The notes beneath the pieces are model-generated. The model was not told the origin of the DNA, did not search any database, and worked only from the letters and a program-made list of their open reading frames with translations. Below are positions 8,004 through 17,097 of a DNA stretch of 64,000 nucleotides, piece after piece. This DNA comes from Streptomyces canus (lineage in GTDB: Bacteria > Actinomycetota > Actinomycetes > Streptomycetales > Streptomycetaceae). The stretch spans positions 6,872,001 to 6,936,000 of the forward strand of contig NZ_JAUSYQ010000002.1 in assembly GCF_030816965.1 (NCBI RefSeq), read 5' to 3'. The position numbers were made by a program, and so were the translations under genes. Numbering within the stretch: position 1 is the stretch's first letter; every line of letters starts with the position of its first letter.

Positions 8004-8294
8004 GCGGTGTCTCACGGTCCACTATCACCCGGGTCGGCGGTGTGGTCGGCTGTGTGGGGGGGCCGTACGGCGGGAACGCGGGGTGCGTTCTGCGCCGGAT
8101 GTTCGACCGCAACATCGCGCTGCGCGGGGGAGCGCCCCGGTCCGCGCCTACATGCCCAAACTCCTGCCGGATGCGCTCTGCGGGGTCCTCGATCGGGAAC
8201 CCGTCTTCGACCGTGCCGTCCCCTGGCCGAGGTGCCGGACGGTTATCGGGCGATGGACGACCGGTCGGCGCTGAAGCTGCGCATCACCTTTTGA
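8004..8294 (+). pseudogene. Relic of a zinc-dependent alcohol dehydrogenase
   Basis: Three forward frames together spell the C-terminal third of a medium-chain Zn-ADH. RVGGVVGCVGGPYGG followed by MFDRNIALRGGAP is in one frame, VRAYMPKLLPDALCGV and LDREPVFDRAVP in the next, and LAEVPDGYRAMDDRSALKL in the third, ending with TGA at 8292-8294. At least two frameshifts (near 8136 and 8223) are needed to join them, and the catalytic and most of the NAD-binding domain are missing. It is therefore a decayed gene. The order of blocks and the terminal EVPDGYRAMDDR...ALK signature make the family assignment firm. Confidence 0.75.
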
Positions 8295-8322
8295 GCGTGG
8301 GGCGCGCGGCGCCTTCGTGATG

Positions 8323-8955
8323 TCAGGTGGCGCGCTTCACGTGGCGGACCAGCCACATCAGCAGGGCGTCCAGGTCGGCGGCGGCCGAGAGGACCCGGTC
8401 GACCGCCTCGGGGGTGTGCAACCACTGTTCGCAGCCGAGGGGACGGGCGGCGATCAGTGAACGGTGGCGCAGCAGGTTCGTACGGGAGTGGTCTGTCGGG
8501 TAGCCGCGCGGGGGACGTTTCATCACGTCCCCGGAGATGTCGTAGCCCTTTTTCCGCACGTCCTCGACGATGGCGGACAGTTCGCGGCCGCTTTTTTCGG
8601 AGGCCACGGCTTTGCGGAACGTGTCCACCTGGCCGGGATCGGGGTACCACCAGGCGCCCTGGATCCGCAGGCCGTCCAGGTCGAACCGGAGACCAATCTC
8701 GATCTTGCGGCCGAGCCGGATCACCGCGCCCTGGTGCTGCCACCACCAGGAGTTGGTGCGGTAGTGCCAGACGGAGAAGTCCTCGTACCGGGGGTCGGTG
8801 TCCGCGACCTCGTTGAGCAGGGCGATCATCGGCTGTCGGACCAGGCGTTCGCGGTCCGCGCGGCAGCGCTCGCGGGTCGCGTGGGTCGGTTCGCCCTGAA
8901 GCTGCCACAACACGTCCATGGCCTGCTCCGGCCAGCCGGTGAACTGTCCGCGCAT
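8323..8955 (-). CDS. DUF2461-like protein
   Basis: A 210-residue cytoplasmic protein. The N-terminal FTGWPEQAMDVLWQLQGE, the central LRIQGAWWYPDPGQVDTFRK and the C-terminal KRPPRGYPTDHSRTNLLRH follow the DUF2461 (TIGR02453) layout, where a PRGYxxDHPRxxLLR stretch is characteristic. The middle is more divergent than in housekeeping members (SVWHYRTNSWWWQHQGAVI replaces the usual RFSKDK region). The function of the family is unknown. ATG at 8955; no clear ribosome site nearby. It has no obvious operon partner: a possible gene remnant lies just upstream at 8970-9227. Confidence 0.65.
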   Translation of the reverse strand: MRGQFTGWPEQAMDVLWQLQGEPTHATRERCRADRERLVRQPMIALLNEVADTDPRYEDFSVWHYRTNSWWWQHQGAVIRLGRKIEIGLRFDLDGLRIQGAWWYPDPGQVDTFRKAVASEKSGRELSAIVEDVRKKGYDISGDVMKRPPRGYPTDHSRTNLLRHRSLIAARPLGCEQWLHTPEAVDRVLSAAADLDALLMWLVRHVKRAT

Positions 8956-8969
8956 GCGCGCAGGTTAGC

Positions 8970-9227
8970 TCACGCGTGATCCGCGCGCTCGGAGAGTGGG
9001 ACGGGCAGGGAGGCGTAGCCCCAGACATCGTGGGAGGCGTTGCGGCGGGGCTCGCCGGCCAGTTCGATGTGCCGTGAGCGGTGGGCAAGTTCATCGATGA
9101 ACACGGCGAGTGCAGTCGATATGAAGGGGTCGATGCGATTGTGCAGCCACAAGCCGAAGTCAGTAACGCCCGTCGAGCACGGCTCCGATCCCTGCCCGGC
9201 GTCGGGGCCGCGCGAAGCCTCCCTCAC
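8970..9227 (-). CDS. Unidentified fragment, possibly a gene remnant
   Basis: An 85-codon frame whose C-terminal 60 residues (for example LHNRIDPFISTALAVFIDEL, then EPRRNASHDVWGYASLPV) look protein-like and have strong G/C third positions, while the N-terminal part does not. It has no convincing start or ribosome site. It is probably the tail of a lost gene rather than an intact one. I do not recognise a family. Confidence 0.25.
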   Translation of the reverse strand: MREASRGPDAGQGSEPCSTGVTDFGLWLHNRIDPFISTALAVFIDELAHRSRHIELAGEPRRNASHDVWGYASLPVPLSERADHA

Positions 9228-9905
9228 GCAGCCTCAAGCGGCCGAGGCAATGATCTCCGTGGGTCACGGCTTCGTCACCCGGGGTTGAAGAGCCAGGATG
9301 AGCACAGCCAGGAGAGAACCGGCGACATAAACACCGCTTCTCGGACATGCGGATATTTCAGGCCAAAATGGTCCTGAGTGGTTTCCTCCCCGAGAACAGG
9401 CCCCACTTCTCCGTCTTGCCCGGACCCACCCAAACCCGAGGGCGAGGGTTCCCCCGCGATCCGGCCCCATCCGGTCGTCAGTATCAATGCCGTCCGGCGG
9501 GGCCAGGTCAGGCCGGAGTCGAACAATGCTTGGAGCCGGCTCGGTCCGGAGGTGGTGGGGTCAATCGCACCGTCAAAGCCGCCCAGGTGTCATGAGCGTC
9601 GCGGCGTCGGCCGATTCGTGCCTCCGGGTGTAAAGAGCAACGACCCACCAGACCGTGTGCGCTTTGGTGTGCTGTCAGTCACATCAGTGCAGGTCACGCG
9701 CGGCGCTCGCGGAAAGGTGACGCTCTGATGCCCACGACGAGGACTGGTCGGTATTTGCTGGGGGGCAAGGCCATTAGAGGGTCCAGTCGCAAGTCTTTGG
9801 CCTGCGGAAACCTGTGAGTTTAAGAGGTTATCCACAGCATGTGGAGCGACGTATGCCTTGAAAAGAGCAACGGTCAAAAGACCGTGTGCGTTTTGGCGTG
9901 AACGC
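9228..9905. other. Gene-free stretch next to tRNA-Arg
   Basis: About 680 bases with no credible coding frame. It has lower G+C than its surroundings in places (for example 9820-9910). It contains two copies of an imperfect 40-base repeat (annotated separately) and one isolated DnaA-box-like TTATCCACA at 9828-9836. Its position directly 3' of a tRNA gene is where integrated elements insert and leave scars. Confidence 0.5.
9632..9900. repeat. Two copies of an imperfect 40-base direct repeat
   Basis: Copy 1 is at 9632-9671 and copy 2 at 9862-9900. Both begin AAAGAGCAACG, continue with a variable 6-7 bases, then AGACCGTGTGCG, a T-rich step and TTTGG-GTG. About 34 of 40 positions agree with one indel. 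In copy 2 the variable part makes the palindrome ACGGTC-AAAA-GACCGT. Copy 2 lies about 50 bases from the tRNA 3' end. A function is unknown; relics of an attachment region or of a mobile-element end are possible. Confidence 0.5.
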
Positions 9906-9940
9906 AAAAACTCCCGACCTGTATTTCTGCAGGTCAGGAG
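9906..9940 (-). terminator. Intrinsic terminator of tRNA-Arg
   Basis: On the reverse strand CTCCTGACCTG (9940-9930) pairs with CAGGTCGGGAG (9921-9911), with one T-G wobble, and is followed by a run of five T (9910-9906). It sits 13 bases after the tRNA 3' end. Confidence 0.85.
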
Positions 9941-9952
9941 CTTTTCCCGGAG

Positions 9953-10024
9953 TGCCCCCGGCAGGATTCGAACCTGCGCACACGGCTCCGGAGGCCGTTG
10001 CTCTATCCCCTGAGCTACGGGGGC
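9953..10024 (-). tRNA. tRNA-Arg (anticodon CCG)
   Basis: A 72-nucleotide cloverleaf on the reverse strand. The acceptor GCCCCCG pairs with CGGGGGC and is followed by discriminator A. The D-stem is GCTC/GAGC, and the anticodon stem ACGGC/GCCGT holds the loop CTCCGGA (anticodon CCG, codon CGG). The T-arm is GCAGG-TTCGAAT-CCTGC. CCA is not encoded. The 3' end faces the decayed accessory region (lower coordinates), as expected for a gene used as an integration site by actinomycete integrative elements. I found no second copy of the tRNA 3' end in the window that would mark the far attachment site. Confidence 0.97.
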
Positions 10025-10190
10025 GTGTCGGGCGCTGAGTTGGTGGCTCGCGGCGACGGGTAGAACACTACCAGCTCGCTCGGGGTGATCAGGAACGGGT
10101 TTCGCGGCGGCGCCCGGGTGTGGGTTCCCGGGCGGGGTGGAAGTGGGGAAAACCCGGACGCGGTGGCCGGTCCGCACCTACTCTCGAGTT

Positions 10191-10673
10191 GTGCCAGGCG
10201 CGTCGGGTCGGGTGCTTGTTGTGGACGACAACAAGGTCATCCGGCAGTTGATCAGGGTCAATCTCGAGCTGGAGGGTCTCGAGGTCGTGACCGCGGCCGA
10301 TGGTGTCGAGTGTCTGGATGTCGTGCATCAGGTGCGGCCCGATGTCGTGACCCTCGATGTGGTCATGCCCCGGCTGGACGGGCTGCGGACCGCCGCGCGG
10401 CTGCGTTCCGACCCCCGGACGGCTCACCTTCCCCTCGCCATCGTCAGTGCCTGTACGCAGCACGAGGTCGACAGCGGTCTCGACGTCGGCGTCGACGCCT
10501 TCCTCGCCAAGCCCTTCGAGCCCGCCGAACTCGTACGGCTCGTACGGCGGTTGATGGAGCAGAACGCGCAAGGGGGGGTTCCCGGTGCCGGTGCCGGTGT
10601 CGAGGACGGTCGGCTGGTCGGTGGCGTCCTCGGGGGCGGAGAGGCCGAGCGGGCCGGTCGCGCCGGCGGCTGA
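10191..10673 (+). CDS. Stand-alone receiver (response regulator) protein
   Basis: A 160-residue protein made of a single CheY-like receiver domain and a Gly-rich tail. The acidic pocket is VVDD (Asp12, Asp13), the phospho-acceptor Asp56 is in TLDVVMPRLDG and the conserved Lys107 in FLAKPFEP. No DNA-binding or enzymatic output domain follows; residues from about 128 on are low-complexity Gly/Ala/Val. The GTG at 10191 directly precedes PGASGRVLVVDD; the frame is open upstream but without similarity. No histidine kinase lies nearby, so the partner is unknown. It is the first gene after the tRNA and stands 5' of nrtL-lysA with a gap of about 190 bases. Confidence 0.85.
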   Translation: MPGASGRVLVVDDNKVIRQLIRVNLELEGLEVVTAADGVECLDVVHQVRPDVVTLDVVMPRLDGLRTAARLRSDPRTAHLPLAIVSACTQHEVDSGLDVGVDAFLAKPFEPAELVRLVRRLMEQNAQGGVPGAGAGVEDGRLVGGVLGGGEAERAGRAGG

Positions 10674-10862
10674 TCACCGGGACAGCGGTTCCCGGTGACA
10701 CCACCTCCCCGGAGAGCGCACATCCTCCATCCCCTGTCACCCGCCTTGCTCCCCCTGGTCGCTCCGCGGCCTCGTCCCGCCCGCGACGGTCGACCGTCCA
10801 CATCCCGGACCCCGCCCAAACCCGCTCGCCCACCCACCCCCCTCCTCCCCTACGCTTGTCCC

Positions 10863-11960
10863 GTGACCCCCGTCGAGCTCTCCCGTACCGTGCTGCGCGC
10901 GGTGCGTCGTGCTGTCGACGACGGGGAGCTGGACGTGGCCGTGCCGGGGCGGACGAGCGTCACGCCGCCGGGGCCAGGTGGTTGTGGTGACTACGCCACC
11001 AACGTCGCCCTCCAGCTCGCCCGGCCCGCCGGGCAGCCGCCGCTTCGGGTCGCCGAGATCCTCCGGGAGCGCCTTGTCCGGGCCGACGGCATCAGTGAGG
11101 TCGTCGTCACCGGACCCGGTTTCCTCAACATCAGCCTGCGGGGAACCGGGACGGCCCTCGTACGGGAGATCCTGCTGAGCGGTCACCGGTACGGTCACGC
11201 CGTCCGGCCCACCGGCCGGCTCGTGCAGCTGCACGCCCCCCACGAGGTCCGCGCCGTCGTCGTCATGGACGCCGTGGCCCGCATCCTCCGCTCTCAGGGC
11301 GCCCTCGTCCGCACCAGCTGTGCCGGCAGGCCTGAGCCCGAGTGGGCCGACGTCCTCGGCGTCGACATCGACGCACACGGCACCGCCGACGCCCCCGCTC
11401 CCCTCGACGTCGACGTGCGCCCCGTACCGGCGGCCCCCGCCGATCCCACCCCCCTCGGCCGGGACGCCGCCCGCTGGGCCCTTCTCCACCCCGCGCTCCA
11501 CGACCGGCCTCGCATCACCGCCGACCACCTGGTCCAGCGTGAGAGCAACCCTCTCTTCCGCGTCCGTTACGCCCACGCCCGCACCCGGGCCCTCACCCGC
11601 AACGCCGCCGACCTTGGCTTCCACGCCGAGCCCGGGGACGTGAACCCAGGGGGCGCAGCCGCAGCCGTACGGGAAACCGCCGTACAAGACGCACAAGACA
11701 CGACCGCCCTGCGGCACGCCCTCGCCGATCACCCCCGCATCCTCCAGGCAGCCGCCGCGCACCACGCCCCCGACCGCCTGGCCCGGCACCTCGTCACCGT
11801 CGCCGATGCCGCCCTCCCCTTTCTCGCCGCTGTCCTTCCTCGTGGTGCGGAGAAACCCTCGGCCGCCCACCGTGCCCGGCTCGCGCTCGCCGAAGCCGCC
11901 GGGGCGGTGCTGGCCGGTGGCCTGTCCCTGCTCGGCATCGACGCACCCGAACACCTCTAG
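10863..11960 (+). CDS. nrtL: ArgS-related anticodon-binding protein NrtL
   Basis: A 365-residue protein resembling arginyl-tRNA synthetase pieces. It has an N-terminal additional domain ([15 protein letters not shown], then [12 protein letters not shown] and [11 protein letters not shown], residues 1-105) and a C-terminal DALR-type anticodon-binding domain ([20 protein letters not shown] to the end). The class I catalytic core with HIGH and KMSKS is not present, so it should not charge tRNA. Proteins of this kind stand directly before lysA in Streptomyces; their role is not established. The GTG at 10863 is chosen because [10 protein letters not shown] is the ArgS-like start. The stop is 16 bases before lysA, so the two are very probably cotranscribed. 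Confidence 0.8.
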   Translation: MTPVELSRTVLRAVRRAVDDGELDVAVPGRTSVTPPGPGGCGDYATNVALQLARPAGQPPLRVAEILRERLVRADGISEVVVTGPGFLNISLRGTGTALVREILLSGHRYGHAVRPTGRLVQLHAPHEVRAVVVMDAVARILRSQGALVRTSCAGRPEPEWADVLGVDIDAHGTADAPAPLDVDVRPVPAAPADPTPLGRDAARWALLHPALHDRPRITADHLVQRESNPLFRVRYAHARTRALTRNAADLGFHAEPGDVNPGGAAAAVRETAVQDAQDTTALRHALADHPRILQAAAAHHAPDRLARHLVTVADAALPFLAAVLPRGAEKPSAAHRARLALAEAAGAVLAGGLSLLGIDAPEHL

Positions 11961-11976
11961 AGAGCCAGTCAAGAAG

Positions 11977-13368
11977 ATGAGCCGTTCCGCACACCCCGCC
12001 GGGCCCCGTCACGCCGACGTCCTTCCCGAGGGCCACTACTCCGCCCCGCCCGCCGATCTCAACACCCTCGACCCCAAGGTCTGGGCCCAGACGGTCGGCC
12101 GTGACGAGGACGGCGTCGTCACCGTCGGCGGCATCGACGTGAAGACCCTCGCCGAGGAGCACGGCACCCCCGCCTACGTCGTCGACGAGGCCGACTTCCG
12201 GGCCCGGGCGAGGGCCTGGCGTACCGCATTCGGCCATGACGCCGACGTCTTCTACGCCGGCAAGGCGTTCCTCTCCCGGGCCGTCGTGCGCTGGCTGCAC
12301 GAAGAAGGGCTCAACCTCGACGTCTGCTCCGGCGGCGAGCTCGCCACCGCTCTCTCCGCCGGCATGCCCGCCGACCGCATCGCCTTCCACGGCAACAACA
12401 AGTCCAGGGAAGAGATCACCCGGGCCATCGAGACCGGTGTCGGACGCATCGTCCTCGACTCCTTCCAGGAGATCGTGCGCGTCGCCCACATCGCCCAGAG
12501 CCTGGGGAAGCGCCAAAGGGTCCAGATCCGTATCACCGTCGGCGTCGAGGCCCATACGCACGAGTTCATCGCCACCGCCCACGAGGATCAGAAGTTCGGC
12601 ATTCCGCTTGCCGGCGGACAGGCCGCCGAGGCCGTGCGGCGGGCGCTGAAGCTCGACGGTCTCGAGCTCATCGGGATCCACTCCCACATCGGGTCGCAGA
12701 TCTTCGACATGTCCGGCTTCGAGGTCGCGGCCCATCGGGTGGTCGGGTTGCTCAAGGACGTCCGTGACGAGCACGGTGTCGAGCTGCCGGAGATCGATCT
12801 CGGGGGTGGCCTCGGCATCGCCTACACCAGCGACGACGACCCCAGCGAGCCGCACGAGATCGCCAAGGCGCTGACCGAGATCGTCACGAGGGAGTGCGAG
12901 GCCGCCAAGCTGCGGACCCCGAGGATCTCCGTCGAGCCCGGGCGCGCCATCGTCGGCCCCACCGCCTTCACGCTCTACGAGGTCGGCACCATCAAGCCCC
13001 TCGACGGGTTGCGCACCTACGTCTCCGTCGACGGCGGCATGTCCGACAACATCCGCACCGCGCTGTACGACGCCGAGTACACCGTCGCCCTCGTGTCCAG
13101 GACCAGCGACGCCGAGCCCATGCTCGCCCGCGTCGTCGGCAAGCACTGCGAGAGCGGGGACATCGTGGTCAAGGACGCGTTCCTGCCGGCCGACCTGGCA
13201 CCGGGTGACCTCATCGCCGTACCGGCGACGGGTGCCTACTGCCGTTCCATGGCGAGCAACTACAACCACGTGCTGCGTCCGCCGGTCGTCTCCGTCCACG
13301 ACGGCGAGTCCCGGGTCATCGTCCGCCGTGAGACGGAGGAGGACCTTCTGCGGCTCGACGTCGGCTGA
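11977..13368 (+). CDS. lysA: Diaminopimelate decarboxylase
   Basis: A 463-residue PLP enzyme that decarboxylates meso-diaminopimelate to L-lysine, the last step of lysine synthesis. It has a fold-type III alanine-racemase-like barrel. The PLP lysine is Lys96 in [11 protein letters not shown], the phosphate-binding glycine loop is [10 protein letters not shown], and the substrate/dimer motif VEPGRAIVG is present. The C-terminal [11 protein letters not shown] provides the conserved catalytic Cys from the partner subunit, and [12 protein letters not shown] is also typical. The ATG at 11977 is preceded by AAGAAG-type purines; the frame is open through nrtL but without similarity. It follows nrtL closely and precedes hom with a 170-base gap containing a triple repeat. 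Confidence 0.97.
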   Translation: MSRSAHPAGPRHADVLPEGHYSAPPADLNTLDPKVWAQTVGRDEDGVVTVGGIDVKTLAEEHGTPAYVVDEADFRARARAWRTAFGHDADVFYAGKAFLSRAVVRWLHEEGLNLDVCSGGELATALSAGMPADRIAFHGNNKSREEITRAIETGVGRIVLDSFQEIVRVAHIAQSLGKRQRVQIRITVGVEAHTHEFIATAHEDQKFGIPLAGGQAAEAVRRALKLDGLELIGIHSHIGSQIFDMSGFEVAAHRVVGLLKDVRDEHGVELPEIDLGGGLGIAYTSDDDPSEPHEIAKALTEIVTRECEAAKLRTPRISVEPGRAIVGPTAFTLYEVGTIKPLDGLRTYVSVDGGMSDNIRTALYDAEYTVALVSRTSDAEPMLARVVGKHCESGDIVVKDAFLPADLAPGDLIAVPATGAYCRSMASNYNHVLRPPVVSVHDGESRVIVRRETEEDLLRLDVG

Positions 13369-13370
13369 CC

Positions 13371-13410
13371 GGAAAGCGGAGAAGGAAAGCGGAGAAGGAA
13401 AAGCGGAGAA
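13371..13410 (+). repeat. Three tandem copies of a 13-14 base purine-rich unit
   Basis: GGAAAGCGGAGAA occurs at 13371-13383 and 13384-13396, followed by GGAAAAGCGGAGAA at 13397-13410. The array starts two bases after the lysA stop. It may be a replication-slippage product; its purine content also creates several ribosome-site-like sequences with no start codon behind them. Confidence 0.85.
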
Positions 13411-13538
13411 GGAAGATCTACGGTCTTTCGGCCCCGTGCAAATGAAATAGATGTCTCATAATCCGGACGAGGGGCAGAAACTCCCGTCCGGTGAGTGAGA
13501 CTGGTCCCACCGTAGACGGTATGAGGAAACGAGGTCGG

Positions 13539-14831
13539 ATGATGCGTACGCGTCCGCTGAAGGTGGCGCTGCTGGGCTGCGGAGTGGTCGGCTCAGAAGT
13601 GGCGCGCATCATGACGACGCACGCCGACGACCTCGCCGCCCGGATCGGGGCCCCCGTCGAGCTCGCGGGGGTCGCGGTACGGCGGCCCTCCAAGCTCCGT
13701 GAGGGCATTGCGCAGGAACTCGTCACCACCGACGCCACCGCCCTCGTCAAACGCGGGGACATCGACGTCGTGGTCGAGGTCATCGGCGGCATCGAGCCCG
13801 CCCGCACCCTCATCACCACTGCCTTCGAGTACGGCGCCTCCGTCGTCTCCGCCAACAAGGCGCTCCTCGCCCAGGACGGCGCCGCCCTGCACGCGGCGGC
13901 CGGACAGCACGGCAAGGACCTCTACTACGAGGCCGCCGTCGCCGGTGCCATCCCGCTGATCCGTCCGCTGCGCGAGTCCCTCGCCGGCGACAAGGTCAAC
14001 AGGGTGCTCGGAATCGTCAACGGGACCACCAACTTCATCCTCGACAAGATGGACAGCACGGGGGCTGGCTACCAGGAGGCCCTCGACGAGGCCACGGCGC
14101 TCGGGTACGCGGAAGCCGACCCGACCGCCGACGTCGAGGGGTTCGACGCCGCCGCCAAGGCCGCCATCCTCGCCGGAATCGCCTTCCACACGCGCGTGCG
14201 TCTCGACGACGTCTACCGCGAGGGCATGACCGAGGTCACCGCGGCCGACTTCGCCTCCGCGAAGAACATGGGCTGCACCATCAAGCTGCTGGCCATCTGT
14301 GAGCGCGCCGAGGACGGGCAGTCCGTCACCGCGCGCGTGCACCCCGCGATGATCCCGCTGAGTCACCCGCTGGCCTCCGTGCGCGGCGCCTACAACGCCG
14401 TGTTCGTCGAGTCCGACGCCTCCGGCCAGCTGATGTTCTACGGCCCGGGCGCGGGCGGCGCCCCCACCGCCTCCGCCGTCCTCGGTGACCTCGTCGCCGT
14501 CTGCCGCAACCGGCTCAGCGGTACGACCGGACCGGGTGAGTCCGCGTACACGGCCCTCCCGGTCTCGGGCATGGGCGAGGTCGTCACGCGCTACCACATC
14601 AGTCTCGACGTGGCGGACAAACCGGGTGTTCTCGCCCAGGTCGCGACCGTGTTCGCCGAGCACGGGGTGTCCATCGATACCGTTCGGCAGCAGGGGAAGG
14701 ACGGCGAGGCCTCTCTCGTCGTCGTCACGCACCGCGCGTCCGACGCCGCCCTGGGCGGGACCGTCGAGGCGTTGCGCAAGCTCGACACCGTGCGGGGTGT
14801 CGCCAGCATCATGCGGGTTGAAGGAGAGTAA
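13539..14831 (+). CDS. hom: Homoserine dehydrogenase
   Basis: A 430-residue enzyme reducing aspartate semialdehyde to homoserine with NAD(P)H, the branch point to threonine and methionine. It has an N-terminal Rossmann domain (VALLGCGVVGSEVAR), a catalytic domain with YYEAAVAGAIPLIRPL and GIVNGTTNFILDKM, the conserved FDAAAKAAILAGIAF, and a C-terminal ACT domain (about residues 350-430; YHISLDVADKPGVLAQVATV) that usually confers threonine feedback inhibition. GAGG lies just before two adjacent ATG codons (13539 and 13542), and either may be used. It overlaps no gene but is followed after six bases by thrC, so hom-thrC form one unit with thrB behind. Confidence 0.97.
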   Translation: MMRTRPLKVALLGCGVVGSEVARIMTTHADDLAARIGAPVELAGVAVRRPSKLREGIAQELVTTDATALVKRGDIDVVVEVIGGIEPARTLITTAFEYGASVVSANKALLAQDGAALHAAAGQHGKDLYYEAAVAGAIPLIRPLRESLAGDKVNRVLGIVNGTTNFILDKMDSTGAGYQEALDEATALGYAEADPTADVEGFDAAAKAAILAGIAFHTRVRLDDVYREGMTEVTAADFASAKNMGCTIKLLAICERAEDGQSVTARVHPAMIPLSHPLASVRGAYNAVFVESDASGQLMFYGPGAGGAPTASAVLGDLVAVCRNRLSGTTGPGESAYTALPVSGMGEVVTRYHISLDVADKPGVLAQVATVFAEHGVSIDTVRQQGKDGEASLVVVTHRASDAALGGTVEALRKLDTVRGVASIMRVEGE

Positions 14832-14837
14832 CGAGCA

Positions 14838-15896
14838 ATGACCCACCAGTGGCGCGGAATCATCGAGGAGTACCGGGACCGGCTGCCCGTCTCCGACACC
14901 ACGCCGGTCGTGACGCTCCGCGAGGGCGGTACGCCCCTCGTGCCCGCGCAGGTGCTCTCCGAGCGCACCGGGTGCGAGGTCCACCTCAAGGTGGAGGGCG
15001 CCAACCCCACCGGGTCCTTCAAGGACCGCGGTATGACCATGGCGATCACGCGGGCCAAGGAGGAGGGCGCGAAGGCGGTCATCTGCGCCTCCACCGGCAA
15101 CACGTCGGCGAGCGCCGCCGCCTACGCCGTACGCGCGGGCATGGTCTCCGCCGTACTCGTTCCGCGAGGGAAGATCGCGCTCGGCAAGATGGGCCAGGCG
15201 CTCATCCACGGCGCGAAGATCCTCCAGGTCGACGGAAACTTCGACGACTGCCTCACCCTGGCCCGCGCGCTGAGCGACAACTACCCGGTGGCGCTGGTCA
15301 ATTCGGTCAACCCGGTGCGCATCGAGGGCCAGAAGACCGCCGCCTTCGAGATCGTCGACATGCTCGGCGACGCGCCCGACATCCACGTCCTCCCGGTCGG
15401 CAACGCCGGCAACATCACGGCGTACTGGAAGGGCTACAAGGAGTACGCCGCCGACGCGGTGGCCGCCAGGACGCCCCGGATGTGGGGCTTCCAGGCCTCC
15501 GGCAGTGCCCCGATCGTGCGCGGCGAGATCGTCAAGGACCCGTCGACCATCGCCACCGCCATCCGTATCGGCAACCCGGCCTCCTGGCAGTACGCCCTCG
15601 CGGCGAAGGAGGAGTCCGGCGGGTTCATCGACGAGGTGACGGACCGTGAGATCCTGCGCGCCTACCGGCTGTTGGCCGCTCAGGAGGGGGTCTTCGTGGA
15701 GCCCGCCTCCGCCGCGTCCGTGGCCGGTCTGCTGAAGGCCGCCGAGCAGGGCAAGGTCGACCCGGGCCAGCGGATCGTGTGCACGGTCACCGGTAACGGC
15801 CTCAAGGACCCCGACTGGGCCGTCGCGGGCGCCCCGCAGCCGGTCACCGTCCCGGTCGACGCGGCCACGGCGGCCGAGCGCCTCGGGCTCGCCTGA
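14838..15896 (+). CDS. thrC: Threonine synthase
   Basis: A 352-residue fold-type II PLP enzyme converting O-phosphohomoserine to threonine. The PLP lysine is Lys62 in [10 protein letters not shown], the phosphate/glycine loop is [13 protein letters not shown] and later [13 protein letters not shown], and the C-terminal [11 protein letters not shown] is typical. The length matches the short bacterial class. The start ATG lies six bases after the hom stop with GGAGAG in front, indicating translational linkage. Confidence 0.97.
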   Translation: MTHQWRGIIEEYRDRLPVSDTTPVVTLREGGTPLVPAQVLSERTGCEVHLKVEGANPTGSFKDRGMTMAITRAKEEGAKAVICASTGNTSASAAAYAVRAGMVSAVLVPRGKIALGKMGQALIHGAKILQVDGNFDDCLTLARALSDNYPVALVNSVNPVRIEGQKTAAFEIVDMLGDAPDIHVLPVGNAGNITAYWKGYKEYAADAVAARTPRMWGFQASGSAPIVRGEIVKDPSTIATAIRIGNPASWQYALAAKEESGGFIDEVTDREILRAYRLLAAQEGVFVEPASAASVAGLLKAAEQGKVDPGQRIVCTVTGNGLKDPDWAVAGAPQPVTVPVDAATAAERLGLA

Positions 15897-16148
15897 GCAT
15901 CCGGTCCACGCCGTCCGAGCAGGGAATCCCTAGGAGGGGTGCACAGGGGGCTTACGACACGCATCGTGCGCCTCCTGTGCGCCCTATGTCGCCACAGAAC
16001 CTTCCTTCGATAGGCTGTACCGAACCCGCCCGCTGCATATGCCCTCGCGTACAGCGGGGGTGCCGCGTCGTCTCCGCGGCCGGCCGGGTCTTCGTACGTC
16101 ATCGAATGTCATTCGACAATCACGCAGCTCAAGGAGAGTCATCGAAAG

Positions 16149-17078
16149 ATGGCCGGTCCCGCATTCCGCGCCGCCGCCGTCCGGGTGCGCGTCCCCGCCA
16201 CCAGCGCCAACCTCGGCCCGGGCTTCGACGCCCTCGGCCTCTCGCTGGGGCTCTACGACGACGTCGTCGTCCGGGTGGCCGACTCAGGGCTGCACATCGA
16301 CATCGCGGGGGAGGGGAGCGAGACGCTCCCGCGTGACGAAAACCACCTTCTCGTACGGTCCCTGCGCACCGCCTTCGACCTGCTGGGCGGCCAGCCGCGC
16401 GGCCTGGAGATCGTCTGCGCCAACCGCATCCCGCACGGCCGCGGCCTCGGCTCCTCCTCCGCCGCCATCTGCGCCGGAATCGTCGCCGCGCGCGCCGTGA
16501 CCATAGGCGGCGAGGCCCGGCTCGACGACAGCGCGCTCCTGGAGCTCGCCACCGAGATCGAGGGCCACCCCGACAACGTGGCCCCGTGCCTGCTGGGCGG
16601 CTTCACGGTCGCCTGGATGGAGGCCGGCGCCGCCCGGGCGATCAGGCTGGAGCCCGACGATTCCATCGTTCCGGTGGTTTTCGTGCCCGGGAAGCCCGTC
16701 CTGACCGCAACCGCGCGCGGACTGCTCCCGCGCACCGTGCCGCACGTCGACGCCGCCGCCAACGCCGGCCGTGCCGCGCTGCTCGTCGAGGCCCTCACCA
16801 GGCGCCCCGAGCTGCTGCTGCCGGCCACCGAGGACCGTCTCCACCAGGAGTACCGCGCTCCGGCCATGCCGGAGAGCGCCGCGCTGGTGGAGCGGCTGCG
16901 GGCCGACGGAGTCCCGGCAGTCATCTCAGGGGCAGGGCCCACCGTGCTCGCGCTGGTCGACGCCGACAGCGCCGACAAGGTGGCCCATCTGGCGGGCGAG
17001 GGCTGGGCCGCCAACCGGCTGGAGCTCGACGCCCAGGGGGCCTGTGTGCTCCCGCTCGCGGCCGCCAGTGACATGTGA
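16149..17078 (+). CDS. thrB: Homoserine kinase
   Basis: A 309-residue GHMP kinase that phosphorylates homoserine with ATP to supply thrC. The GHMP ATP-binding loop is HGRGLGSSSAAICAG, the N-terminal motif is VPATSANLGPGFDALG and the C-terminal motif AVISGAGPTVLALVDAD. ATG at 16149 has AAGGAGAG about 13 bases upstream. The 250-base gap to thrC is larger than inside the rest of the pathway and may hold its own promoter. A short hairpin terminator directly follows the stop. Confidence 0.96.
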   Translation: MAGPAFRAAAVRVRVPATSANLGPGFDALGLSLGLYDDVVVRVADSGLHIDIAGEGSETLPRDENHLLVRSLRTAFDLLGGQPRGLEIVCANRIPHGRGLGSSSAAICAGIVAARAVTIGGEARLDDSALLELATEIEGHPDNVAPCLLGGFTVAWMEAGAARAIRLEPDDSIVPVVFVPGKPVLTATARGLLPRTVPHVDAAANAGRAALLVEALTRRPELLLPATEDRLHQEYRAPAMPESAALVERLRADGVPAVISGAGPTVLALVDADSADKVAHLAGEGWAANRLELDAQGACVLPLAAASDM

Positions 17079-17079
17079 G

Positions 17080-17097
17080 ATCCGGCGTGTGCCGGAT
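17080..17097 (+). terminator. Short hairpin after thrB
   Basis: ATCCGGC (17080-17086), loop GTGT, GCCGGAT (17091-17097), followed by TTC. It starts two bases after the thrB stop codon. Confidence 0.55.

Noticed and set aside
9828..9836. TTATCCACA as a replication origin element
   Set aside because: A single DnaA-box-like sequence without neighbours, AT-rich region or dnaA/dnaN genes; not an origin.
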